A DNA stretch of 64,000 nt from Solimonas_A sp052035235 (GCA_052035235.1 JBPOHT010000020.1:45791-109790); one strand, 5' to 3'; shown: positions 33,378 through 41,723, numbered from the stretch's first letter. Numbers and translations are program-made. The notes: generated by a model not told the origin, from the letters alone.

Positions 33378-33386
33378 TGCTATAAA
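33378..33386 (+). promoter_or_regulatory. Possible extended -10 promoter of the MAPEG gene
   Basis: TGCTATAAA combines the TG extension with a TATAAA box 33 bases before the MAPEG ATG. No clear -35 is present, which is compatible with an extended -10 promoter. Confidence 0.4.
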
Positions 33387-33418
33387 CCCGTCATAACTAC
33401 TATTCGGGGAGTGACGGA

Positions 33419-33790
33419 ATGACGATTGCCTTCTGGTGCGTGCTGGTAGCGGCGGTGCTGCCCTATGCCTTCGCGATGGGTGCCAAGTGGAGCCGTCGCT
33501 ACGACAATTCCACGCCGCGCCGCTCGCTGGAGCAGAACGAAGGCTGGCGCCTGCGTGCCCACTGGGCCCACCTGAACAGCTTCGAGGCCTTCGCCCCGTT
33601 TGCCGCCGCGGTCATCATCTGCCACATCGTCCGCGGCCCCAACGCCACCGCCGACACCCTGGCCATGGCCTTCATCGCCCTGCGCCTGGTCTACGGCGCT
33701 TTCTACATCACCGACAAGCCCTCCGCCCGCTCGCTGACCTGGCTGGCGAGCCTCGGCTGCGTCATCGGCCTGTTCGTGGTCGCCGCCTGA
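33419..33790 (+). CDS. MAPEG family membrane protein
   Basis: The 123-residue protein has about four membrane helices and the MAPEG-like segment RLRAHWAHLNSFEAFAPFAAAVI followed by ALRLVYGAFYITDK. Eukaryotic relatives handle eicosanoids and glutathione; bacterial members of this short class have no settled function. A GGGGAG ribosome-binding site precedes the ATG. It lies 16 bases upstream of the next small gene, probably in one operon. Confidence 0.88.
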   Translation: MTIAFWCVLVAAVLPYAFAMGAKWSRRYDNSTPRRSLEQNEGWRLRAHWAHLNSFEAFAPFAAAVIICHIVRGPNATADTLAMAFIALRLVYGAFYITDKPSARSLTWLASLGCVIGLFVVAA

Positions 33791-33806
33791 TCACCTGGAG
33801 CTCAGC

Positions 33807-34169
33807 ATGCAGATCAAGATCGAAATCGACGTGAAGCCCGAGGAACTGCGCCGCTTCCTGGGCCTGCCCGACGTGGCCGGCCTGCAGGACGACATCGTCG
33901 CCTTCCTGCGCGACAAGGTCGGCGCCGCCGGCGAGTTCGACGCCGCCGGCTTCGTCAAGCAGAACCTCGACAACCTGCGCAAGCGCGGCCCCTGGAAGAA
34001 CATCGTGGCGCGCGTGATGCCGGGCGACGACGCCGACGACGACGCCCCGCTGCCCCGCGCCCGCAAGACCACGCGCAAGCGCTCGGGCGCGAAGAAGTCG
34101 GCGGCCAAGAAGACCGAGGTCGGAGAGAATGAATCCGGACCGAGGGAGAGTGAGGTTGGGGGAGGCTGA
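33807..34169 (+). CDS. Small protein with acidic N-domain and basic tail (DUF6489-like)
   Basis: The 120-residue protein begins MQIKIEIDVKPEELRRFLGLPDVAGLQDDIVAFL, resembling proteins annotated as DUF6489; I am moderately sure of that name. The C-terminal third is basic (RARKTTRKRSGAKKSAAKK), then turns acidic. The last codons and stop lie inside a perfect 14-bp hairpin (34164-34194). The final GENESGPRESEVGGG residues may derive from repeat DNA inserted at the gene end. Function unknown. Confidence 0.7.
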   Translation: MQIKIEIDVKPEELRRFLGLPDVAGLQDDIVAFLRDKVGAAGEFDAAGFVKQNLDNLRKRGPWKNIVARVMPGDDADDDAPLPRARKTTRKRSGAKKSAAKKTEVGENESGPRESEVGGG

Positions 34170-34194
34170 AAACGTCCGAAGGACGTTTTCAGCC
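34164..34194. repeat. Perfect hairpin covering a stop codon
   Basis: GGCTGAAAACGTCC (34164-34177), loop GAA, GGACGTTTTCAGCC (34181-34194). The TGA stop of the upstream gene is within the left arm. There is no T run. Confidence 0.75.
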
Positions 34195-34252
34195 GAGCCG
34201 GGGTCCCGTCGGGAAGTGAGGTCCCGCCACGGGCGGCGCCACCGCACTAACT

Positions 34253-34276
34253 CCCTCTCCCCTCGCGGGAGAGGGG
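34253..34276. repeat. REP-like palindrome
   Basis: CCCTCTCCC/CTCG/CGGGAGAGGGG, fused directly to the 60-bp repeat that follows. Confidence 0.65.
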
Positions 34277-34335
34277 CAGGGGACGAGGGCATGGATGCCC
34301 GAGGTAGGGCAACGCAGGAGCAGTTGCCGAGAGGG
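34276..34335 (+). repeat. 60-bp intergenic repeat, copy 1
   Basis: This block matches 54776-54835 on the opposite strand with a single difference (CAGTT versus CGGTT). It contains the palindromes GGGCATGGATGCCC and GGCAACGCAGGAGCAGTTGCC. It lies between two REP-like hairpins (34253 and 34392) in the gap between the small basic protein gene and the phasin-region gene. Confidence 0.85.
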
Positions 34336-34391
34336 GGAACCCTCAATCGGCGGCGAGGTGCGTAACCGCCCCACCACCACCCTCACCCTAG

Positions 34392-34415
34392 CCCTCTCCC
34401 GCCAGCGGGAGAGGG
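34392..34415. repeat. REP-like palindrome
   Basis: CCCTCTCCCGC/CA/GCGGGAGAGGG, in inverse arrangement to the hairpin at 34253 around the 60-bp repeat. Confidence 0.65.
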
Positions 34416-34463
34416 AACAAAAATCCAAGCAGACACCAGGGAATGCTCCCTGCGTCGCGCGTC

Positions 34464-34760
34464 CTAAGCCGCTTTCTTCACCGGCGCAGTCAAATCACTC
34501 ACAAACCCGTTCCACAACCCCCGCCGCACATGATGATCGCGGACGAAGCGGTTGCGGGTTTCCGGCAGCAGGTCGATCTGGTCGCGCAGCAATTCGCCCA
34601 GGCTGCGGGCCTTGCGGGCCACGCGCAGGCGCTCGTTGACCCCTTCCAGGTGACCCTGGAGCGAGCCGGCCTCGTGCAGTGCGATGAGTGCGACACCGCC
34701 GAAGACGCGATCCAGGTAGATCTCGCTCTTTTCCTGCGTGGCCTTCACTAACTGACTCAT
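34464..34760 (-). CDS. Small protein downstream of phasin gene, unknown function
   Basis: The 98-residue, mostly helical protein (MSQLVKATQEKSEIYLDRVFGG...; RFVRDHHVRRGLWNGFVSDL) has no recognised domain. It is transcribed in the same direction as the phasin gene upstream but separated from it by a strong terminator, so it is at most partly co-expressed. Size, helical nature and context suggest a polyhydroxyalkanoate-granule-associated or phasin-like protein; this is inference only. Confidence 0.6.
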   Translation of the reverse strand: MSQLVKATQEKSEIYLDRVFGGVALIALHEAGSLQGHLEGVNERLRVARKARSLGELLRDQIDLLPETRNRFVRDHHVRRGLWNGFVSDLTAPVKKAA

Positions 34761-34778
34761 CGTTTACCTCGTTTCCAC

Positions 34779-34807
34779 AAAAAAGGGCCGGAGTTTCCCC
34801 CGGCCCT
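34779..34807 (-). terminator. Terminator of the phasin gene
   Basis: On the minus strand GGGCCGG (34806-34800) pairs with CCGGCCC (34791-34785) and is followed by TTTTTT. Confidence 0.85.
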
Positions 34808-34856
34808 CAGATCGCCATCCGTCAGATAGCGAGGGAACGCATTCCCGGGCCGAGAC

Positions 34857-35330
34857 TTAGGCCTTCACAGCCTTCTTGGCCTTGGAAACCGTCTTCTTCA
34901 CGGTCTTCTTGGCTTCGGTGGCGGCTTCGGCGACCACGGACTCCAGGTCTTCGCCGGCAATCTTGGCGGAGATGGTCTCGTAACCGGCCTTGATCGTCTT
35001 CACCAGCTCATCGCTGGTCTTGGCGACGACGGCGACGCTGTCGGTGTAGGCAGCCACGACGCGATCCTTGCCTTCCGGCAGGTAGGCGACCGGATTGGCG
35101 GCAACGGCCTTCACGCCGTCCGTCTTGGCCTTGCTGAAGCTGGTCTGCGCCACGGCGAGCAGATCCTTGCCGGCGGCGACATTGGTGTCGACCAGCGACT
35201 TCACGCCTTCAACGACGATCGCGTTGGCGGCCTTCAGGGTCTCGAAGCTGGACTCGACAACGTCCTGGCCACGGGCCACGACGACTTCGCCGCGGGTTTT
35301 GACATCGGTGATGATGGTTTCAACGTTCAC
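34857..35330 (-). CDS. Phasin family protein
   Basis: The 157-residue protein is helical and alanine/valine-rich with the phasin-type segment VVESSFETLKAANAIVVEGVKSLVDTN, and a basic C-terminal tail (TKAK-like: KKTVKKTVSKAKKAVKA). Phasins coat polyhydroxyalkanoate granules in the cytoplasm and limit their size; the basic tail resembles those that also contact DNA. The start is GTG at 35330 with AGGAG eight bases upstream. Two TGC-N3-GCA sites of the kind bound by PhaR lie 57-81 bases upstream. Confidence 0.85.
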   Translation of the reverse strand: MNVETIITDVKTRGEVVVARGQDVVESSFETLKAANAIVVEGVKSLVDTNVAAGKDLLAVAQTSFSKAKTDGVKAVAANPVAYLPEGKDRVVAAYTDSVAVVAKTSDELVKTIKAGYETISAKIAGEDLESVVAEAATEAKKTVKKTVSKAKKAVKA

Positions 35331-35386
35331 TAAAAATTCTCCTGATCAGCAACAAAGTTCCCAGACACCCATTCCCCAACAATTGC

Positions 35387-35411
35387 TGCGATGCAACATT
35401 GTTGCAGTGCA
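35387..35411. promoter_or_regulatory. Two TGC-N3-GCA sites, possible PhaR operator
   Basis: TGCGATGCA (35387-35395) and TGCAGTGCA (35403-35411) lie in the divergent gap upstream of the phasin gene, with an overlapping dyad TGCAAC/ATT/GTTGCA at 35392-35406. PhaR of Paracoccus denitrificans, which represses phasin genes, recognises CTGC-N3-4-GCAG type sites. No phaR gene is in the window. Confidence 0.5.
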
Positions 35412-35554
35412 TCATATTGGCCGACCCCGGGGATGTCAACGCGCCGCCAGCGCCGTGCCGACGAACGGCAGAAGCCCCTGAAAATCCGAGGAAATACAGC
35501 GGAACCCTCGGATTACAAGGGGATTTTTCCTACTGCATCAGGTAAGGTTGGGGC

Positions 35555-36865
35555 ATGAAGCAGCGCATCCAGCAGTTCCTGCACGGCCTCTGGGACCTCG
35601 ACCAGGTGGCCCGCTACCCGCAAAACCTCGTGCGGTTGGCCCGCTATGTCTTTGTATTGGTCCGGGACCTGATCGAAGGACAGCTCAACATGCGGGCCAT
35701 GGGGCTGGTCTACACCACTCTGCTGTCCATCGTGCCCCTGCTGGCCCTGGCCTTCTCCATGCTCAAGGCCCTGGGCGTACACAACTCCCTGGAGCCGGTC
35801 CTGCTGGAGGCCCTGCGGCCGCTGGGCAGCCAGGCCACGGTCATCACCGACAACATCATCGGCTTCGTCGAGAAGGTGAACGTCAGCGTGCTGGGCTTCG
35901 CCGGCGTCGCCCTGCTGTTCTTCTCGGTCATCTCCATGATCCGCAAGGTGGAGGAGAGCTTCAATTTCATCTGGCGCATCGACCGGCCGCGGCCGCTGTC
36001 GCAGCGCCTGGGTGAATACCTCGCCGTGATCACGGTGGGCCCGCTGCTGGTGGTCCTGGCCCTGGGCATGACCGGCACGGTGATGAACAGCGGCGCCATG
36101 GCCTGGATCGTCGGCATCGAGCCCTTCGGCCTGCTGATCTTCATGCTGACCAAGCTGCTGCCCTACCTGCTGATCGTGGGCCTGTTCACCTTCCTCTACG
36201 CCTTCATGCCCAACACCCGCGTGCAACTGCGCGCGGCGTTCTACGGCGGCGCCCTGGCCGGCGTGCTATGGCAGACCGGCGCGGCGATCTTCGCCTCCAT
36301 CGTCATCGGCGCCACCAGCTACAACGCGATCTACTCCGGCTTCGCGATCGTGATCCTGCTGCTGATCTGGCTGTACCTGGGCTGGCTGATCCTGCTTACC
36401 GGCTGCCAGCTGGCCTACTACGTGCAGCACCCGGAGCAGATCAAGGCACACCGGATCCCGCCGCTGCTGTCCGGCAAGCAGATCGAATACCTGTCGCTGA
36501 TGGTCATGGGCATGACCGGCCGCCGTTTCCTGTCCGGCGAGCCGGCCTACACCGAGGAAGAACTGAGCCTGGCGCTGAACGCCGCGCCGGAGCATGTCGC
36601 CCGCGTCACCGACAACCTGATCTACCACGGCCTGCTGATCGAGTCCGGGGCCGAGCGGACCCGGCTGGTGCCGGCCATGGACCTGGACTCCATCCCCCTG
36701 GCGCGCCTGTGGCGCCTGGCCCGCGCCGGCAACGACACCATGCCGCAAAGCCACGATCCGCTGTCGCCGGAGGTGCACGCCTTGCTGGAAGGTGCCGAGC
36801 AGGCCTTCGAGCGGCACGGCGCAGGCATCAGCCTCAAGCAATGGCTGACGCGGCCAGGGAACTGA
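35555..36865 (+). CDS. YihY/BrkB family inner-membrane protein
   Basis: The 436-residue protein has six predicted membrane helices in the first 290 residues with the family motifs MRAMGLVYTTLLSIVPLLALAFS, SFNFIWRI and GALAGVLWQTGAAIFASIV. A C-terminal cytoplasmic domain of about 140 residues looks like a winged-helix domain (EELSLALNAAPEHVARVTDNLIYHGLLI). The family was once called RNase BN in error; its transport role is unsettled. The gene is divergent from the phasin gene. Confidence 0.9.
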   Translation: MKQRIQQFLHGLWDLDQVARYPQNLVRLARYVFVLVRDLIEGQLNMRAMGLVYTTLLSIVPLLALAFSMLKALGVHNSLEPVLLEALRPLGSQATVITDNIIGFVEKVNVSVLGFAGVALLFFSVISMIRKVEESFNFIWRIDRPRPLSQRLGEYLAVITVGPLLVVLALGMTGTVMNSGAMAWIVGIEPFGLLIFMLTKLLPYLLIVGLFTFLYAFMPNTRVQLRAAFYGGALAGVLWQTGAAIFASIVIGATSYNAIYSGFAIVILLLIWLYLGWLILLTGCQLAYYVQHPEQIKAHRIPPLLSGKQIEYLSLMVMGMTGRRFLSGEPAYTEEELSLALNAAPEHVARVTDNLIYHGLLIESGAERTRLVPAMDLDSIPLARLWRLARAGNDTMPQSHDPLSPEVHALLEGAEQAFERHGAGISLKQWLTRPGN

Positions 36866-36920
36866 GCCCCCCGCCCGACATCAAACCGCTACACTTCGCG
36901 CCCCCGAAGACGGATTCATC

Positions 36921-38606
36921 ATGAGCACAGCAGTTTCGGCGGAGCGCCCCTGGCTGCAGCAATACAGCGAGGGCGTGCCCGCGGACATCGACACCAGCCT
37001 CTACGCCTCGGCGGTTGACCTGCTGGAACAGAGCATCGCGCGCTTCCGCGACCGCATCGCCTTCGACTGTCTCGGCGCCAGCCTGAGCTACGACGAGCTG
37101 GACCGCTCCACGCAGGACTTCGCCTCCTACCTGCAGAACGTCCTGGGCTTCCACAAGGGCGACCGCGTCGCGGTGATGATGCCCAACCTGCTGCAGTACC
37201 CGGTGGCACTGTTCGGCATCCTGCGCGCCGGCATGACGGTGGTGAACGTCAACCCGCTATACACGCCGCGCGAGCTGGAACATCAGCTGCGCGACAGCGG
37301 TGCCCGCGCCATCGTGGTGGCGGAGAACTTCTGCGGCACGCTGGAGAAGGTGCTCAAGCAGACGCCGCTGGAATGCGTCATCACCACCCAGCTCGGCGAC
37401 CTGCTGCCCTTCCCCAGGAGCCTGCTGCTCAACGCCGGCGCCAAGTACCTGAAGAAGCTGGTGCCGTCCTGGCACATCGACGGCACCGTGCCGCTGCGCG
37501 CCGCACTGGCACGCGGCAAGGCCCAGCCCTACATGCGCATCGAACTGACGCATGAGGACATCGCCTTCCTGCAGTACACCGGCGGCACCACCGGCCTGTC
37601 CAAGGGTGCCACGCTGACGCACGGCAACATCGTGGCCAACCTGCTGCAGTGCCGCGCCTGGCTGTCGCCGCTGCTGCGCGAAGGCGAGGAGACCGTGGTC
37701 ACCGCGCTGCCGCTGTACCACGTCTTTGCCCTGGTCGCGAACGCCCTGGTGTTCATGTCGCTGGGCGGGCGCAACGTGCTGATCACCAACCCACGCGACC
37801 TGCCCGGCTTCGTCTGCGAGCTGTCGCGCCACCGCTTCACCGCGCTCACCGGCGTCAACACCCTGTTCAACGGCCTGCTCAACACCAAGGGCTTCGCCAA
37901 CCTGGACTTCTCCGCACTCAAGCTCAGCCTCGGCGGCGGCACCGCCGTGCAGCAGGCCGTGGCCGAGCGCTGGCGCGAGGTCACCGGCAAGCCCCTGACC
38001 GAGGCCTACGGCCTCACCGAATGCTCGCCCGGCGTCTGCTTCAACCCGCTGCACAAGCCGGACTGGAACGGCACCATCGGCCTGCCCCTGCCCTCCACGT
38101 TCGTGGATATCCGCGACGACGACAACCGGTCTCTGTCGCAGGGCCAGGCCGGCGAACTCTGCGTGCAGGGCCCGCAGGTGATGCAGGGTTACTGGCAGAA
38201 GCCGGAAGAGAACGACAAGGTCTTCACCCCCGACGGCTGTCTGCGCACCGGCGACGTCGCGGTGATGGACGAGCAGGGCTACTTCCGCATCGTGGATCGC
38301 AAGAAGGACATGATCCTGGTGTCCGGCTTCAACGTGTACCCCAACGAGATCGAGGCCGTGGCCGCGCTGCACCCCGGCGTGCTGGAGTGCGCCTGCATCG
38401 GCGTGCCCGACGACAAGTCCGGCGAAGCACCCAAGCTGTTCGTGGTGCGCCGCGACCCGGCGCTGACGGCCGAGGCACTGCTGCAGTTCTGCCGCGAGAA
38501 CCTCACCGGCTACAAGGTCCCCCGGCACGTCACTTTCGTCGAGTCCCTGCCCAAGACCAACGTCGGCAAGATCCTGCGCAAGGACCTGCGCGACCAGAAC
38601 GCATGA
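36921..38606 (+). CDS. fadD: Long-chain fatty-acid-CoA ligase
   Basis: The 561-residue adenylate-forming enzyme activates fatty acids for beta-oxidation or lipid synthesis. The P-loop-like AMP motif QYTGGTTGLSKGATLTH, the acyl-site TEAYGLTECSPGVC, and FRIVDRKKDMILVSGFNVYPNEIE are present. Length and start match E. coli FadD. The stop overlaps the ATG of an SDR gene by four bases, so the two are translated together. Confidence 0.95.
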   Translation: MSTAVSAERPWLQQYSEGVPADIDTSLYASAVDLLEQSIARFRDRIAFDCLGASLSYDELDRSTQDFASYLQNVLGFHKGDRVAVMMPNLLQYPVALFGILRAGMTVVNVNPLYTPRELEHQLRDSGARAIVVAENFCGTLEKVLKQTPLECVITTQLGDLLPFPRSLLLNAGAKYLKKLVPSWHIDGTVPLRAALARGKAQPYMRIELTHEDIAFLQYTGGTTGLSKGATLTHGNIVANLLQCRAWLSPLLREGEETVVTALPLYHVFALVANALVFMSLGGRNVLITNPRDLPGFVCELSRHRFTALTGVNTLFNGLLNTKGFANLDFSALKLSLGGGTAVQQAVAERWREVTGKPLTEAYGLTECSPGVCFNPLHKPDWNGTIGLPLPSTFVDIRDDDNRSLSQGQAGELCVQGPQVMQGYWQKPEENDKVFTPDGCLRTGDVAVMDEQGYFRIVDRKKDMILVSGFNVYPNEIEAVAALHPGVLECACIGVPDDKSGEAPKLFVVRRDPALTAEALLQFCRENLTGYKVPRHVTFVESLPKTNVGKILRKDLRDQNA

Positions 38607-39430
38607 AGACCGTCCTGATCACCGGCTGCTCCAGCGGCATCGGACGCCAGCTGGCGCTGGAGCTGCAGGGCCGCGGCCACGCCGTGTGGGCCACCGCGCG
38701 CCGGCTGGAAAGCCTGCAGGACCTGGAGGCCCGCGGAATCCGCAGCGCGGCGCTGGACGTGGACGACCCGGCCAGCATCGCCGCCCTGGCAGCGCGTCTG
38801 CAGGCCGAGGGCGTGGTCCCGGATGTGCTGGTCAACAACGCCGGCTACGGCGCCATGGGCCCGCTGGCGGAGATGCCCGCCACCGAACTGCGCCGCCAGT
38901 TTGACACCAACGTGCTGTCGCTGATGGCCGTCACCCAGGCCCTGCTGCCGCCGATGATGGCGCGGCGCAGTGGCATGGTGGTGAACATCGGCAGTGTCTC
39001 CGGCATCCTGGTGACACCCTTCTCCGGCGCCTACTGCGCGACCAAGGCGGCGGTGCATGCGCTGTCCGACGCGCTGCGCATGGAGCTGGCAGCTTTCGGC
39101 CTCCACGTGATGACGGTGCAGCCCGGCGCCATCCAGTCGCAGTTCGGCGCCACCGCCATGGCCGGCGCCGGTCCCCGCGCCGCCACGTCTTCGGCCTACG
39201 CCGCCGTGGCCGACGCCATCATGGCGCGCGCCGGCGCCTCGCAGCAGCACTCCACCGACACCGTGGCCTTCTGCCGCAGGCTGGCCGACGCCATCCTGTC
39301 TTCGCGCCCGCCGGCACTGATCCGCATCGGCAACGGCAGCCGCGCAATGCCGGCGCTGCAGCGCTGGATTCCGGGCTGGCTGATGGACCGGGTGCTGCGC
39401 AAGCGTTTCCGCCTGGACCGCCCACTGTAA
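38603..39430 (+). CDS. Short-chain dehydrogenase/reductase
   Basis: The 275-residue protein has the Rossmann motif TGCSSGIG, the NNAGYGAMGPL segment, catalytic Ser in NIGSVSG and the Tyr-x3-Lys pair in GAYCATKAAVH. It is a classical SDR; the TARR motif at the second strand end favours NADP(H). The substrate is unknown. Coupling to fadD suggests an acyl or lipid substrate (inference). A C-terminal extension (GWLMDRVLRKRFRL) may be amphipathic. Confidence 0.9.
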   Translation: MKTVLITGCSSGIGRQLALELQGRGHAVWATARRLESLQDLEARGIRSAALDVDDPASIAALAARLQAEGVVPDVLVNNAGYGAMGPLAEMPATELRRQFDTNVLSLMAVTQALLPPMMARRSGMVVNIGSVSGILVTPFSGAYCATKAAVHALSDALRMELAAFGLHVMTVQPGAIQSQFGATAMAGAGPRAATSSAYAAVADAIMARAGASQQHSTDTVAFCRRLADAILSSRPPALIRIGNGSRAMPALQRWIPGWLMDRVLRKRFRLDRPL

Positions 39431-39593
39431 GAAAGGCCGGATTTTCGGGAGGGCTTCCAGGGCGAAACCCTGCAGGTCATCCCCCGAGGCGGTGGTCGAG
39501 GACGACCAGCTCACCGGGCTGAAATGTACTTGCGCCAGCGAGGACGTCGACGCCAGGCACCTGCCGGCGCACTGCCGCCAGGCTGCAGGAATG
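39431..39593. other. Intergenic stretch with no gene seen
   Basis: About 160 bases between the SDR gene and the min terminator. Short frames are open on both strands, but none has a ribosome-binding site, conserved motif or plausible length. Confidence 0.5.
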
Positions 39594-39633
39594 AAAAAGG
39601 CCCGGCGCCGCCTCATGGCGGTGCGGGGCCTTT
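39594..39633 (-). terminator. Terminator of the min operon
   Basis: Arms AAAGGCCCGGCGCCGCC and GGCGGTGCGGGGCCTTT with loop TCAT pair with a mismatch and G-U pairs; on the minus strand a run of Ts follows. Confidence 0.8.
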
Positions 39634-39652
39634 GGTCTTTTGCGGACGAGAC

Positions 39653-39916
39653 TTAGCGCTGCGCGTCCGGCAGCGCGATGTTCATTTCCAGCACCTCGAG
39701 CCCATCCTCGCGCTGCAGCTGCACGTTGACGGCGCTGTCCGGCACCTGCACGTACTTGCGCACCACGGCCAGGATCTCCTCGCGCAACTGGCCGATGTAG
39801 GCCGGACCGCTGCCCGGGCGCCCCTCGCGCTGGTGCGCGACGACCACCTTGAGACGATCCTTGGCGATGGACGCCGTGTTCTTGGGCTCCGACTTGAAGA
39901 ACTTGAGCCAATCCAT
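39653..39916 (-). CDS. minE: Cell division topological specificity factor MinE
   Basis: The 87-residue protein starts with the membrane-targeting helix MDWLKFFKSEPKNTASIAKDRLKVVVAHQR. Its first part binds MinD and stimulates its ATPase; the C-terminal beta-domain (NVQLQREDGLEVLEMNIALP) sets dimerisation. It starts two bases after minD. MinE drives the pole-to-pole oscillation that places the Z ring at mid-cell. Confidence 0.97.
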   Translation of the reverse strand: MDWLKFFKSEPKNTASIAKDRLKVVVAHQREGRPGSGPAYIGQLREEILAVVRKYVQVPDSAVNVQLQREDGLEVLEMNIALPDAQR

Positions 39917-39918
39917 GA

Positions 39919-40728
39919 TCAGGCCCCGAACAGCTTGTTGAAGAAGCCCTTCTTCTCCGCGGTGAGGAAGCGGTGCGGCCGCTCCTCGCCCAGGAAGCGG
40001 GCCACCAGGTCGTCATAGGCCTGGCCGGCGTCGGTCTCGCGCGAGGCGATCACCGGGGTGCCAGCGTTGGACGAGGTCAACACGGCCGGCGACTCGGGCA
40101 CCACGCCGAGCAGCGGGATCGCCAGGATTTCCCTGACGTCATCCACCGACAGCATCTCGCCCTTCTCGACGCGGGCCGGGTTGTAGCGCGTCACCACCAG
40201 GTGCTCGCGCACCTTGCCGGCGCCGCTCTCCACCTTCTGGGTCTTGCTGGCCAGCAGGCCCAGCACGCGGTCGGAGTCACGCACCGAGGACACCTCGGGG
40301 TTGGTCACCACCAGGGCCTCGTCGGCGAAATACATCGCCAGGTGGGCGCCCTTCTCGATGCCGGCCGGCGAGTCGCAGATGATGTAGTCGAAGTCCTGTG
40401 CCAGGTCCTTGAGCACCTTCTCGACGCCCTCGGTGCTGAGCGCATCCTTGTCGCGCGTCTGGCTGGCGGCCAGCACGAACAGGTTCTCGTGCTGCTTGTC
40501 CTTGATCAGTGCCTGGCGCAGGTTGGCCTCGCCGTGGATCACGTTGACGAAGTCGAACACCACGCGGCGCTCGCAGCCCATGATCAGGTCAAGGTTGCGC
40601 AGGCCGACGTCGAAGTCGATGACCACGGTCTTCTTGCCGCGCATGGCCAGGCCCGTGGCAAAGGAGGCACTGGTGGTGGTCTTGCCCACGCCGCCCTTGC
40701 CGGAAGTCACTACCACGATTTTCGCCAC
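39919..40728 (-). CDS. minD: Septum site-determining ATPase MinD
   Basis: The 269-residue ParA-like ATPase has the deviant Walker A motif SGKGGVGKTTTSA, VIDFDVGLRNLDL as switch region, and the C-terminal amphipathic membrane helix (EKKGFFNKLFG). It recruits MinC to the membrane. Order is minC-minD-minE as usual. Confidence 0.98.
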   Translation of the reverse strand: MAKIVVVTSGKGGVGKTTTSASFATGLAMRGKKTVVIDFDVGLRNLDLIMGCERRVVFDFVNVIHGEANLRQALIKDKQHENLFVLAASQTRDKDALSTEGVEKVLKDLAQDFDYIICDSPAGIEKGAHLAMYFADEALVVTNPEVSSVRDSDRVLGLLASKTQKVESGAGKVREHLVVTRYNPARVEKGEMLSVDDVREILAIPLLGVVPESPAVLTSSNAGTPVIASRETDAGQAYDDLVARFLGEERPHRFLTAEKKGFFNKLFGA

Positions 40729-40814
40729 TGGAAGCCCTTTTCTAAGTAATCAGTCGGAATGCACGGAATGCGGCCCACGGGCCGCATCCAAGGTTTGGGC
40801 GATGGTCGGGGCCA

Positions 40815-41564
40815 TCACCAGTCCAATCTCTCGATCTTCAGCTTGCCATCGACCAGCCAGGCCTGCACGGGCTTGCCGCGCAGGTCGCCCTGCATCTGGT
40901 CCGCCACGGCGTAGACGCCGGCGATGGCCACCAGCTCCGCCTCGAATCGGCGGCAGAAGATGCGCGCCTGGGTGTCGCCGCTGGCCCCGGCGATGACCCG
41001 CCCGCGGGCGGCGCCGTAGACATGGACACAGCCGTCCGCCACCACCTCGGCGCCGGCGCCCACCAGGTTCATGGCCACCAGGTCGGCCCCGGCAGCATAG
41101 ATCTGCTGGCCGGAACGGACCGGGTCGGTGACGATCCTGGTGGGAGCGCGCTGGGCCGGGGCCGGGGCGACAGCGGCCGGAGCCGGCGCGGGAGCCGGGG
41201 GCGGCGGGGCTGCAGGAGCCGGCGCGGGCTCGGCCGGAGCCTCGGCACGGGCGGACGCCGGACGGGCCCCGCGGCCTTCCGGCGGCAGCACCGCCAGGCC
41301 CCAGTTGCGGGCCGACTCGTTCAGGGGGCCATCGCTGACCCCCAGGGGCTGCAGGCCGGCCGCGCGCAGGGCCGACAGGATGCCGCCCAGCTCCAGCGCC
41401 TGCTCCGCCTCGATCACCACCGGCATGCCCTGCATGGCCGGCGGCATGGACTTGGCGAAGTCGCGAATCTGCTCCTCCACCGTGAGTGGATCGTGAGCGA
41501 GGACACGCAGCCGGCTGACCGACAGCATGCGCCCCTTGAATTCAAGCGCTTTGGTGGATGTCAT
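40815..41564 (-). CDS. minC: Septum site-determining protein MinC
   Basis: The 249-residue inhibitor of FtsZ assembly has an N-terminal MinC_N domain (FKGRMLSVSRLRVLAHDPLTVEEQI) and a C-terminal beta-helix (RSGQQIYAAGADLVAMNLVGAGAEVVADGCVHVYGAARGR) that binds MinD. The two are joined by an unusually alanine/proline-rich linker (about residues 105-145, repeated PAPA/APPPP). The gap to minD is 86 bases, longer than between minD and minE. Confidence 0.96.
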   Translation of the reverse strand: MTSTKALEFKGRMLSVSRLRVLAHDPLTVEEQIRDFAKSMPPAMQGMPVVIEAEQALELGGILSALRAAGLQPLGVSDGPLNESARNWGLAVLPPEGRGARPASARAEAPAEPAPAPAAPPPPAPAPAPAAVAPAPAQRAPTRIVTDPVRSGQQIYAAGADLVAMNLVGAGAEVVADGCVHVYGAARGRVIAGASGDTQARIFCRRFEAELVAIAGVYAVADQMQGDLRGKPVQAWLVDGKLKIERLDW

Positions 41565-41723
41565 GGAGAAGCCTGGAATTCGGCCGATTTTACACCGGCG
41601 TGACAGCTTGCGGATGCCCGGATCGCCGGCAAGGCCCGCCGTGACCTGGGATGGCCTATGTTTTGCTAAGGCTGTGCTAGTTTACCGACAACACAGGATC
41701 ACACAGCCTTGGACGGCCTACCG

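Noticed and set aside
39477..39600. Gene remnant between the SDR gene and minE
   Set aside because: Frames such as one reading QVPGVDVLAGASTFQPGELVV look protein-like but are short, lack a start signal and match no family I know.
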